NCBI GenBank assembly: GCA_916048095.2
Contig: OU696597.1
Span: 5,375,627 to 5,439,626 of the forward strand
Direction of reading: 5' to 3'
Source of the DNA: Sacculina carcini
Taxonomy: Eukaryota > Arthropoda > Thecostraca > Sacculinidae
Length of the DNA stretch: 64,000 nt
Shown here piece by piece: positions 1-8,440 of this stretch; the stretch's first letter is position 1, and the number at the start of each line of letters is the position of its first letter. A program made the position numbers and the translations under genes. The notes under the pieces were generated by a model, which saw only the letters and a program-made list of their open reading frames with translations, did no database searches and was not told the DNA's origin.

Positions 1-46
1 TTGTATTTTGGTTTGTGACATAGAAGAGTATGTTGTCCATTTGCTA

Positions 47-49
<3 letters not shown>

Positions 50-118
<69 letters not shown>
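50..118. repeat. (AT)n microsatellite
   Basis: An uninterrupted AT dinucleotide run of about 68 bases. The flanks (1-49 and 119-295) are AT-rich and show no gene. Confidence 0.95.
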
Positions 119-120
<2 letters not shown>

Positions 121-296
121 CTCTTAGTTCGATTTTTATATTCTTTCCTCTTCTTGATTATGCTTATTTGAGTAAGTTTTCTTGTCCAATGTTTAGTTGT
201 TGTCCAATGTTCATATATTTTTATAGGTCAAATTTTGTTAACATTTTTTATCTTTTAATTTTTCTTGTGTATTTCCAGGTGCGGGTTCCAGATGTG

Positions 297-301
297 CGTG
301 C

Positions 302-347
<46 letters not shown>
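297..347. repeat. (GT)n microsatellite
   Basis: A GT run begins after cgtgcgtgcg and ends about 90 bases before the first coding region. Open frames across it on both strands only translate the repeat. Confidence 0.95.
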
Positions 348-349
<2 letters not shown>

Positions 350-387
350 TTCTTCTTTTTATATAAGTTTATTTTGTTTCCTGTTTG

Positions 388-396
388 TATATAAAG
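388..396 (+). promoter_or_regulatory. TATA box of the first Polinton gene
   Basis: TATATAAAG lies 39 bases before the ATG at 436. A start site about 30 bases downstream would leave a leader of only some 15-20 bases. Position and match are good; promoter activity is inference. Confidence 0.45.
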
Positions 397-435
397 ACCA
401 ACAAACGCATAAATATACTTAGTGTGCTGGTCGAT

Positions 436-1923
436 ATGAACGAGTTTTATGTAACACTGCCAAGTGTGGCAAGCACTGAGACCTTCGCACATAACACCAC
501 CGCTGAATTCTCGGTGAATCTCGCTCAGCCTTTATGCTTAGATACACAACAATGGCAAGTGGCCTTACACTCTGTTTTACTGCCCACCAACTGGCTGACC
601 CTCAACAAAGATATAATATTTTCAGAGTACAGTCCAAATACGGGCGATCTCAATAAATCATCAACTGTGTATGCTGGCAAGTATACTGCCGATACGTTCA
701 TTTCGGCGCTACAAACGCATGTGAATAGCGATCATGTGAAAGTAAAAGTATCACGAGACAATCATTTATGGCTGGAGGTTACAAACATTGTGTTGCACAT
801 AAGCGAACAATTTTCCCGACTATTGAATGTCAACGGATCGATAGCACACTCGACACGACGATATCACTATGCACATTATGGTGTGTTTGACGCCAGCGAT
901 ATCACCATGGTCATGTCCACACCGTTTCCGTTGGACCCAGCCTCGACGCAATTGTTGACTATCGAAACAGATCTTGTAGCTGCACAAATTGTCAACCGCT
1001 CACTGCAACCACAACTCCGTCAAATACATGTGATTAATACGTCGCCAATACAAGAATTGGTATTTAACCAAATGTATTATAAACCTTTGTCACATTCCAA
1101 TATATCTACTGTTCAGGTGAAAATCCTTGACGAATCCCGTAAGAAATTCCCTTTCACTACCGGCCCAGGGCTAATTTTGACGCTGCATTTTCGAAAAATG
1201 TCCAGCCAATGCTTCTATGTGTCGTTGGACAGTTCGAGCTGTCTGCACCTTTATCCTGGAAACACTGCATCTCAATTTCGTGTTCAACTACCAGCGCCAC
1301 TGAATCTAGATCGTTCTTGGACTGTTGGACTGGCCGAAATCACATTTTCCGCTCGCTGGCTGAATGTAGAAAATCGTATGAATGAATTCGAGATTGATGG
1401 TGAGACATTCCAGCTCATCACTGGGCACTACATGTCCAATCAGGCGCTGCTGGAAAATTTCCACTATGTTTGCGGTAGGCCGGTGCTCACTCTGGATACT
1501 GGTGGACATGTATGGTGTGGGGACACTGACGTATCAGTAAGCACCCAAATAGCTAGGGCTCTTGGGTTCACCAACCACGTAGTGTCAGATAGTCGCGTTG
1601 TTATTGAAAAACATACACGCTCGTCGAATGTGATGGATGTAAGTCGACTCAACCCAACATTTTTGTATATCTACATGGACAAGCTACAGGCGCAGATGGT
1701 TGGTGATACTATGGCTCCGGTATTACGTGTTGTCAGTCCGTACACGAACGATATACAATCACCTCAAATTCATCGAACATTCAATCAAATTCAGTATGTA
1801 CCGCTGGAAGATGAGTTCATTACCGATCTGGGAGTGCATATAAGACAAAGCAATGGACAATTGGTTCCATTTCACCACGGACGTTCGTACCTGACACTAC
1901 ATTTTATGCAAAAACAACAATGA
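436..1923 (+). CDS. Polinton capsid-associated protein (penton/minor-capsid candidate), internally duplicated
   Basis: Fossil-element gene of 495 residues from the ATG at 436; a frame open since 385 adds 17 unlikely residues, and the TATA box favours 436. It is built of two related halves. Each opens with an aromatic-rich strand motif (NEFYVTLPSVAS near the N terminus; SQCFYVSLDSSS about 255 residues later), then F-x-V-x-L, a PL-x-LD turn and a W-x-V-x-L segment. Each closes with G-containing LTLHF. This motif set is typical of a virion protein that accompanies the major capsid protein in Polintons and adintoviruses; the penton role is from family knowledge, not shown here. The stop shares the ATGA overlap with the next gene. 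Confidence 0.65.
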   Translation: MNEFYVTLPSVASTETFAHNTTAEFSVNLAQPLCLDTQQWQVALHSVLLPTNWLTLNKDIIFSEYSPNTGDLNKSSTVYAGKYTADTFISALQTHVNSDHVKVKVSRDNHLWLEVTNIVLHISEQFSRLLNVNGSIAHSTRRYHYAHYGVFDASDITMVMSTPFPLDPASTQLLTIETDLVAAQIVNRSLQPQLRQIHVINTSPIQELVFNQMYYKPLSHSNISTVQVKILDESRKKFPFTTGPGLILTLHFRKMSSQCFYVSLDSSSCLHLYPGNTASQFRVQLPAPLNLDRSWTVGLAEITFSARWLNVENRMNEFEIDGETFQLITGHYMSNQALLENFHYVCGRPVLTLDTGGHVWCGDTDVSVSTQIARALGFTNHVVSDSRVVIEKHTRSSNVMDVSRLNPTFLYIYMDKLQAQMVGDTMAPVLRVVSPYTNDIQSPQIHRTFNQIQYVPLEDEFITDLGVHIRQSNGQLVPFHHGRSYLTLHFMQKQQ

Positions 1924-2309
1924 CAAATTCTCAGTTGATATTTCGAGGTCCAATGATACAACGTGGTAGCGGACTTGGGAGTATTTTTAGAGGCTTAATG
2001 AGAGTGGTGGTACCCGCCATCAAAACTGTTGCCAAACAACCTCTGACAAAACATCTAGCCAAATCCGCCCTGAAGACGGGTGTACGCACACTACAAGATG
2101 TTCTCGATGGAGAAAATGCAAGTCAAGCCGTCCGCAATCGCTCTCGACACGAAGCTAAACGTATTCTTCGAACCAGTATAAATAGTTTAAATCGTGCGAC
2201 GAATCAATCAGTCTCTCGACGACCGACAAAACGAAAAGGTGTTGGTCAACGACGTCAACAGGAACGCGACATCTTTGACAATGCAAAACGTAGACGAATG
2301 CGCTTGTGA
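1920..2309 (+). CDS. Polinton small basic virion protein (adenovirus pVI/pX-like)
   Basis: Fossil-element gene of 129 residues. A glycine-rich N terminus (RGSGLGSIFRGLMR) runs into an amphipathic segment, and the C-terminal third is rich in Arg and Lys (RRPTKRKG, AKRRRMRL). Small proteins of this shape lie next to the capsid gene in Polintons and adintoviruses and are compared with adenovirus core or membrane-lytic proteins. The assignment rests on size, composition and position. The start overlaps the previous stop as ATGA; the end overlaps the next gene by 29 bases. Confidence 0.5.
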   Translation: MTNSQLIFRGPMIQRGSGLGSIFRGLMRVVVPAIKTVAKQPLTKHLAKSALKTGVRTLQDVLDGENASQAVRNRSRHEAKRILRTSINSLNRATNQSVSRRPTKRKGVGQRRQQERDIFDNAKRRRMRL

Positions 2310-3570
2310 AATAACCGAGGTATTCTCTCGACCAGTGTTTGAAACCAGTGTGAAATCGTCCAAAACCCATGTATATTACCCAGTGAGTCGACTAAGCAGC
2401 GAAGGTCCGTTTGAATTTCACTTACCTGCGCTCGGTAAATCGTCTACGCGTCCATCAAAAACCAAGCTCCATGGCAAAGCACGTGTTGTCAATCGTGACG
2501 GTAGCGAACTAATGGACGACGCCAACGTGAGCGTTGTCAACCTGCTACCACATGCTCTCTTCAAACAGATTGACTATCAGATTGGTGATACTATTGTATC
2601 GGATTCCAGCGCGCTGTATGGCTATCGTGCCTATCTTGAGACGTTGTTGTCGTATAACCAGAACGCTAAAAACGGTCATTTACGGTCGGGTTTTTGGCGT
2701 AAAGATACTGCTGGACACTTGCATGATGTTAAACTTTTGAACATTGGTTTTAACGAACGCAAACAATGGGTGGCTGGAAGCAAAGTTTTTGATTTTTGTA
2801 TACCGCTACAACTGGATACCAACCATCAATGTCGTATATTGCCCGGTACAGTTTCGGAGAAACTCAAACTGATTCGAAACTCTGATCAGTTTGCTCTACT
2901 CGGTGCCGAGGGAGAATACAAGATTGAAATTGTCGACCTGTGTGTGCATGTCGAGAAAATAACGCTTTCCGACTCGATGTGGGTGAATTTTCACAAACAG
3001 TTGGCGAAGACACCAGCCCGTTATCCTATTCCACGAGTTCTACTGAAAACATATACTCTCCCCAAAGGAAACATGAGTGGAACGCTGAATAATATTTTCA
3101 CCTCACAAGTGCCACGACAAATTCTGCTGGGACTCGTAAGCACTGAAGCGTATCATGGATCGCTACAGAAAAACCCATGGAATTTTCACCACTACCATCT
3201 AAACAGTCTTCAGTTCTATATAAATGGCGAGCCGTACCCGTCACACCCTTATCGCCCCGATTTCACAAAAGGTCTATATATGAGATCGTATCTGTCACTG
3301 TTTGACGGCACCGGTCTCGATACGGAAAACCAGGGCCTGGATATCACACATGATGATTATGCGTCCGGCTATACGCTGTTTATTGTAGATTTGACTCCGG
3401 ATCAGTGTGGTGGTGATCATTTGCATCCGCGTGAACAAGGTAATGTGAGGTGTGAGCTGGCATTCTCCTACGCTCTACCCGAGACAATTAACGTTCTAAT
3501 CTACGCCACGTTTGAAAACGAAATCACAATTGACAGCACCGGACGTGTCAGCACAGATTTTCAACTATGA
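2281..3570 (+). CDS. Polinton major capsid protein (hexon-like)
   Basis: Fossil-element gene, 429 residues from the ATG at 2281; the frame is open from 2194, but that extension lies within the previous gene. Signature stretches are VNLLPHALFKQIDYQIGD, then YGYRAYLETLLSY with AKNGHL. Near the C terminus come YTLFIVDLTPD, GNVRCELAFSYALPETINV and YATFENEITID. These match, in order, the conserved blocks of Polinton/adintovirus major capsid proteins, which form double jelly-roll trimers. It is shorter than the 500-650 residues I recall as usual. It sits between the basic protein and the protease. Assembly competence cannot be judged from sequence. Confidence 0.8.
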   Translation: MQNVDECACEITEVFSRPVFETSVKSSKTHVYYPVSRLSSEGPFEFHLPALGKSSTRPSKTKLHGKARVVNRDGSELMDDANVSVVNLLPHALFKQIDYQIGDTIVSDSSALYGYRAYLETLLSYNQNAKNGHLRSGFWRKDTAGHLHDVKLLNIGFNERKQWVAGSKVFDFCIPLQLDTNHQCRILPGTVSEKLKLIRNSDQFALLGAEGEYKIEIVDLCVHVEKITLSDSMWVNFHKQLAKTPARYPIPRVLLKTYTLPKGNMSGTLNNIFTSQVPRQILLGLVSTEAYHGSLQKNPWNFHHYHLNSLQFYINGEPYPSHPYRPDFTKGLYMRSYLSLFDGTGLDTENQGLDITHDDYASGYTLFIVDLTPDQCGGDHLHPREQGNVRCELAFSYALPETINVLIYATFENEITIDSTGRVSTDFQL

Positions 3571-4013
3571 ATGCTCTTGAATTGGAACGGCTGCTCGACA
3601 CAGTCGCCACATTTCGAGGGGTTTGGGCGTGCGACCGGCTAAAACATTTCACATTTGCTCGCGGTGTGCGCACATCAATTATTGTGAATATACAACCGCG
3701 CTGGCAATCGGGTCTGCATTGGGTCGTGTTTGCCTGGGACGGTGAAAATCTCCAATATTTCGACTCGTCTGGCAACTCACCCATCTGGCATCCCTCGTTT
3801 GTAAATTTTATAAACAAACATGTCAATTACAGTCGATGTATGTTGAACACGCGCGTCATTCAGGCGCCGGACTCGGACGTGTGTGGACAGTACTGTGCTC
3901 TATTTGTTGCATTGTTTGACGCTGGCTGGGATCTGCACGATTTTGTTTCGTGCCTATCCACCGATCCTGCTATCAACAATCAGCTTTTAGCGCTGATATG
4001 GTCATACTTGTAG
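3567..4013 (+). CDS. adenain-type maturation protease (peptidase family C5) of the Polinton fossil
   Basis: Fossil-element gene of 148 residues. The catalytic layout of adenovirus protease is visible: His51 in SGLHWVVFAW, Asp66 in YFDSSG, Gln99 in VIQAPDSD and Cys106 in DVCGQYCALF. The Gln-to-Cys spacing of seven residues equals that of adenain. In Polintons and adenoviruses this enzyme trims virion precursors. Shorter than adenain (about 200 residues). Its ATG overlaps the capsid-gene stop as ATGA, and its last codons overlap the next gene. Confidence 0.85.
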   Translation: MNALELERLLDTVATFRGVWACDRLKHFTFARGVRTSIIVNIQPRWQSGLHWVVFAWDGENLQYFDSSGNSPIWHPSFVNFINKHVNYSRCMLNTRVIQAPDSDVCGQYCALFVALFDAGWDLHDFVSCLSTDPAINNQLLALIWSYL

Positions 4014-4522
4014 ACTGCGACGGTTTCCAGCACAAGGATTCGCCTTTTGTTGTCAAGGAATTGGCTGTGCATGACCTGTGTTCGGGGTACTTGTGGCACA
4101 CCATCTTACCGCCTCCACATTTAAAACTCAACGCTGAGCGACGCAACCATTTTCTATTTTTGACGGCGACCCTACACGGCTTGGAATACAATTACAATCC
4201 TTACAACACGCAAAAGTATGAAGAAAGGCTACGCGCCGCAAGTTCCCTCATACAACGTCTAGCACCCGACCACATCTACGCCAAAGGACTCGACAAGGCT
4301 CGTCGACTTTCGCATCTACTTGAACTACACATTGAAAATCTCGAAGACATCCTACCTGACTACTTATCCATGAACGCACGCAACATACATGTACTACCCA
4401 ACATCACGCCGTGTCCATATAATCATGTCATTCCTACAAACTGCTGTATTTTACGTTGTCAACATTTCGCTAAATTCATGTATGCAATGAATCTGTGTAC
4501 ACCGCGCATGCTACCATTTTAA
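3998..4522 (+). CDS. conserved Polinton-associated protein, possible RNase H-fold nuclease
   Basis: Fossil-element gene; 174 residues from the ATG at 3998, inside the end of the protease gene. A frame open since 3950 adds 16 residues that lie wholly within the protease. It begins MVILVDCDGFQHKDSPFVVKE, continues with LHGLEYNYNPYN, and later has YAKGLDKARRLSHLLE, then a Cys/His-rich end. This D-x-(E/D)-GF...FVVKEL...KG-x-(E/D)K order recurs in many invertebrate genomes near mobile elements. The leading acidic motif suggests an RNase H-like exonuclease fold, but that is inference. AATAAA at 4521-4526 overlaps the stop and could serve the whole plus-strand unit. Confidence 0.55.
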   Translation: MVILVDCDGFQHKDSPFVVKELAVHDLCSGYLWHTILPPPHLKLNAERRNHFLFLTATLHGLEYNYNPYNTQKYEERLRAASSLIQRLAPDHIYAKGLDKARRLSHLLELHIENLEDILPDYLSMNARNIHVLPNITPCPYNHVIPTNCCILRCQHFAKFMYAMNLCTPRMLPF

Positions 4523-4545
4523 TAAATTGAACGATAACAAAGTTT

Positions 4546-4563
4546 TTTTTTTTTTTTTTTTTT
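4546..4563. repeat. poly-T run between convergent genes
   Basis: About 20 T residues lie between the plus-strand capsid operon-like unit and the minus-strand gene. Confidence 0.8.
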
Positions 4564-4631
4564 CGCGCGCAATAATAAAACTCTTGTGACACATTACGAA
4601 ATGTATTGGTATACCGTACACATAGAATAAT

Positions 4632-5225
4632 TCAACAAATTTTGTTCCGTTTACTTTGTGGTTCACCTTGAACCTCCTTGTGCACAATCATCTTCATTTT
4701 GTCGGCTTTAAATTCACGATAAATCTTGGTTTCGGTCAAGTACTGTTTTCTCGAGTCATAGTAGCTCATAACAATGGTCTTCATCCACTCCATTGTGTTG
4801 CGGGTCTCATCGCGCGGCCGGTAAATCTGAGTCTCGTCACTTCGCACCAACGCCACCGACAACACTTTGAATGATAAAGCAGCTGCAACGGCTCCAAGAA
4901 CAGCATCTCTCATTGGCCGACTCATAAGTGTATCGATCACAATCTGTAGTGCACGCTCCTCGTTGGTGAATATTCTGACCGCGCCGCGACGAAGTTTCCA
5001 AAAAGGGTCAAAATATCGCTCAAGTTGCATAATATTTGTAAGCTGTTTTTGTAAGTGATCGAAATCCGTCTGACTGTGTTTTTCCAGTCGTCCGAAAATA
5101 ATCCAAATCCTCTGCTCCAGCGGGTGTCCACAGATTAATGGTGTGTCGGCAACAAACTTGACCGCATGATGTTCTAATGGTAGGATCCGCTTGGCCGTAT
5201 CAACGTTTGTATTCACCTGACTCAT
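4632..5225 (-). CDS. unknown protein of the Polinton fossil
   Basis: 197 residues, not recognised. It is alpha-rich and charged, with a hydrophobic segment around residues 106-128 (MRDAVLGAVAAALSFKVLSV) that could be a membrane helix or buried core, and a basic tail (QSKRNKIC). No cysteine or metal-site pattern is evident. It is convergent with the virion unit and divergent from the next small gene, with 182 bases between the two starts. Undamaged length and tight packing argue for a real element gene rather than a chance frame. Confidence 0.5.
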   Translation of the reverse strand: MSQVNTNVDTAKRILPLEHHAVKFVADTPLICGHPLEQRIWIIFGRLEKHSQTDFDHLQKQLTNIMQLERYFDPFWKLRRGAVRIFTNEERALQIVIDTLMSRPMRDAVLGAVAAALSFKVLSVALVRSDETQIYRPRDETRNTMEWMKTIVMSYYDSRKQYLTETKIYREFKADKMKMIVHKEVQGEPQSKRNKIC

Positions 5226-5407
5226 GTTGACAGTTCCGCGATAAAAAACTACACAACCTCACCCGCAAACGTCTCGAGCTCAACTGCGTATCACGGCTGA
5301 GACTAATTGCACTACTTTTCGACGCATGCGTCATAATTATCGCCATCACTCCGTGTCTGATAATTTCGCTCTTACAGTCATTGTTTATCTTTCTTTGTAT
5401 AAACATC

Positions 5408-5680
5408 ATGAGCTGTGTTTCTCCTGCTACACTAGTGCCTAATTATAACTATCGCTATGTTGGTGGTAGTTCGTCAGATTGCAAACAAATCATCAGCGAA
5501 TCGTACAAGGAGTACACATCGTTTGACGTGTGTCTTTCGGACGCTCTACAGGAAGGTGTTTCTGTGCCTGATACATGGTCGGCTGAACTGGAAATTGTGT
5601 ATGAGACACACGATATGATTTACATCATAAAGATTGATCGAAAAATCAACAAACATTTGTGTTCACGATGTGTTCGTTGA
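5408..5680 (+). CDS. unknown small protein of the Polinton fossil
   Basis: 90 residues from the ATG at 5408 (the frame opens at 5381). Not recognised. It is Tyr- and Cys-containing, starts MSCVSPATLVPNYNYRYVGG and ends in a Cys-x-x-Cys pair (HLCSRCVR). It is divergent from the minus-strand gene and shares a 182-base interval with it. It lacks obvious membrane segments from this start. Chance reading is possible; the compact setting supports it. Confidence 0.35.
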   Translation: MSCVSPATLVPNYNYRYVGGSSSDCKQIISESYKEYTSFDVCLSDALQEGVSVPDTWSAELEIVYETHDMIYIIKIDRKINKHLCSRCVR

Positions 5681-5809
5681 ATCGTGTCGTCAATAAGATT
5701 CTACATGATTTCCACTTGTATATTTGCCATAGTTGTGTATCAAGTGAAAATACACAAAGGTCATTTCGTTGCAAGTCATTTTTGTATCAATTCCGACACA
5801 GTCGAATAG

Positions 5810-6089
5810 CGTTTTAATCCGATTTAGTCAGTGTTTGACATAAACCAGACACGTTATATAAACGTAGCTAGTGATTCACAGGCATTCGTTTCGGCTACAT
5901 TTACATAAATTGCGTGTAAATTTGGTCTTTGTTACCGGCAAATGTTTTAATCCCACACCTGTGTATCAGGTAAATATATTCAAAATATTCATCCTTGGCT
6001 TGACGCCAATGAATTCATCTGGCATTTTAATCCTTACCGCAGTATTTGACATAAACCAGACACTTTATATAAACGTGGCGAGTGATTCA
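5810..6089 (+). promoter_or_regulatory. two tandem TATA-bearing promoter-like units
   Basis: Two similar ~67-base units at 5810-5878 and 6023-6089, offset about 211 bases. Both hold ttaatcc, ttgacataaaccagacac, TATATAAACG (5855-5864 and 6066-6075) and gtgattca. No convincing gene follows either before 6250. They could be element promoters or remains of duplicated gene starts; expression is not shown. Confidence 0.35.
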
Positions 6090-6254
6090 TCGTCATATTG
6101 GAACATTTTCTTTGCGACCGATTTAGTCAAACCGTTTTTTTATATATATTTCAAGTATGATTGAAAATTATTATATTCACGTCTCTGCCAAACATCGACT
6201 TGGCGATCCCTATATAATGAGTATCGTGGCATAAAATAGAAATAATGGAAAAAA

Positions 6255-6776
6255 GTTAGGTTGGGTATAGAATAAAGAATAAATATAATAAGAAAGGAAG
6301 AAATAAAGAAATAAAAGTTGGGTTAGGTTGGGTTAGGTTTGGTTGGGTTAGGTTAGGTATATAATACAGAAAAAAAGTTAGGTTAGGTTAAAAAAAAAAG
6401 AAGTTAGGTTAGGTTGGGTTGGGTTAGGTTGGGTTGGGTTGGGTTAGGTTGGGTTGGGTTAGGTTGGGTTAGGTTGGGTTGGGTTAAAAAAACTAAAAAA
6501 AGTTAGGTTAGGTTAAAAAAAAGAAGTTAGGTTAGGTTAGGTTAGGTTAGGTTAAAAAAACTAAAAAAGTTAGGTTAGGTTAGGTTAGGTTAGGTTAGGT
6601 TAGGTTAAAAAAACTAAAAAAGTTAGGTTAGGTTAGGTTGGGTTAGGTTAGGTTAGGTTAGGTTAGGTTAGGTTAGGTTAAAAAAAAAAGTTAGGTTAAA
6701 AAAACCAAAAAAAGTTAGGTTAGGTTAAAAAAAAACTAAAAAAAGTTAGGTTAAAAAACTAAAAAAGTTAGGTTAG
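6255..6776 (+). repeat. interstitial telomere-type (TTAGG/TTGGG)n array
   Basis: Blocks of TTAGG and TTGGG pentamers alternate with A-rich spacers of the form aaaaaactaaaaaag. TTAGG is the usual arthropod telomere unit. The array is degenerate and internal, so it is not an active telomere end; it may be a relic or a locally grown minisatellite. Confidence 0.85.
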
Positions 6777-6779
6777 GTA

Positions 6780-6839
6780 TGACGTCATAGGGGGGGTGAC
6801 GTCATAGGGGGGAGGGGGCAAGGGGGGAGTGTGACGTCA
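6780..6839. promoter_or_regulatory. three TGACGTCA (CRE-like) palindromes
   Basis: Exact TGACGTCA octamers at 6780-6787, 6797-6804 and 6832-6839, the first two followed by tagggggg. The octamer is the CREB/ATF full site. The stretch 6840-7342 downstream has no gene I can support. Confidence 0.4.
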
Positions 6840-7347
6840 TATGTGACAAAGTGTTGAAGCTTTCTACTGAGTTCTACTGTATGCTTGAGGTGGATGAATG
6901 TTCTGCGAGTGTGAATGTGTGTGAAAGTGTGTTGCCACTGTTTAATTTCATGTGCCCGGAGTGTTGATGTGATTCCTGTGTTTGGAACGTGTTTGCGTCC
7001 TTCCCTTGCGATACTGTATCACGCTTCATTTGCTGTTCCATACACCTCCAGTCATTATAGTTATCCGTAACTTCCTGCTCTTGTATTGGTGTTCGTCATA
7101 ACGCGCTATTATTGTCGCCTAATCTGTGTTTTCTTTTGTTTCAGATGTAGAGTCAGATTTTTATATATAGAAATCTTAGGATGATCTCGTGATGTTCGCA
7201 GTGAATTTCTCAGCTACATGTTCCGCATCTGGCGGGGGATACGGCAATACGGGGGATATTTTATACGGCAAATTCAAATTTTAACTGGACAGTGTACTTT
7301 CACACGGTACTGTAGCGCCTGCGTCGCCTTGATTTTATTATATTTTC

Positions 7348-7771
7348 TGTGGTGTGATCGTGTGCAGTGAGAGAGAGTGTGTGTGTGCGTGAACGTGTTA
7401 GTGTGTCTATATGTGATCGTGTATGGTTGAATTGTATATTGCGTGCGAGAGTGTGTGAGCGAGTGTGTATAGCTGTGTCGGTAAGTGTGTGCAGTTGTTT
7501 CGGTGTGTGTGTGTGTGTGTGTGTCTATGCGTTTGTCGAGTATGCATGTCCCGCGGCGGCGAGCGATTGACCGGCTCGCCGCTGATTGGCTGTTGCGGCG
7601 GGTGAGGACTGTGCGTGTGTGTGTGTGTGTGTATGCTCCCGTGTGTCACGGTGTTAGCTTGGAGTCTGGTTCGTGGTGCGGTTGTAGCGTAACGTCTTGT
7701 AGGCGCGCGTGGGGCAGTGATGCCCACGCGCGCCTGTCTGTAATATATTTTAGTTTCTGGTTTCTTTTACA
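7348..7771 (+). repeat. left LTR of the TRIM-like element
   Basis: 424 bases, GT-rich, with an inverted CCAAT box (gattggctg) and a 12-bp-stem hairpin, ggcgcgcgtggg/cccacgcgcgcc, at 7711-7743. It is nearly identical to the right copy apart from GT-run length. Confidence 0.75.
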
Positions 7772-8440
7772 AGCTATTTCGGCCTTTTAGTTTGGAAGTG
7801 GTTTTTTGTCTGCGACCCGGCTTCAGCAGCAGAGATAGTGCCCTCCAGTATTAGCAGCGGCCTGGAGGAAGTGGTGGAGGTGCTCGGCGGCGTGTCAGGC
7901 TGGTGTGCAGGGGGACGGCAGGAGGGCATGGTGCCGGCAGGAAGCAGCGGAGGAGCTGCAGCCGAGAGTTACTCGTCGTCCAGCCTGCACTGGTGTTAGA
8001 CTCGTCGCCGGGCAGATAGAAGATCGCTGGTGGAGGCTGCTGGTGCTGGAGGGCATGTGAGAGAAAGGAGCTGCTGAAGCCGGAGGAGAAATGACGAACG
8101 ACGACGACGGTGCGGCTTGCGTGTGCGGCGGAGTCACGGCTGTCTGCGACGGGGTGCTGAATAGCACGGGTGTCGGCGGGAGCACAGGGGGTGCTGGGGC
8201 CGAGGTGTTGTGCCCTGTCGCGGCAGCCTGTGATAAAGAAGACGGCAGGCTGCGGCGAAGCACTGAAGAGCACGGGCGGAGGCGGGAGCGCGGTGGACGC
8301 TGGGGCCTGACGTGTTGTGTTTCGCCGCAGCCACGGTGTGTGCATCTGGTGGATGCCGTCGTCGAGTTAGGTTTGCTTGGTTCGCGTTTTTTAATTGTCT
8401 GTTCTTTTGTTGATTTATGTTTCTTTAAAACAGGTGGAGG

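Larger units (their letters stand above)
388..6100. mobile_element. Polinton/Maverick (adintovirus-like) fossil, virion-gene block
   Basis: Seven compact intronless genes: five on the plus strand with overlapping ends, then one on each strand. Three products carry family marks: a Polinton-type major capsid protein, an adenain-type cysteine protease, and a capsid-associated protein with the FYVTLPS-type motif. The protein-primed polymerase, retroviral-type integrase and packaging ATPase expected of a complete element are not in the window, and no terminal inverted repeats or target duplication were found, so the edges given are approximate. The part present looks uninterrupted, suggesting a fairly recent insertion. 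The element may continue left of the window. Confidence 0.8.
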
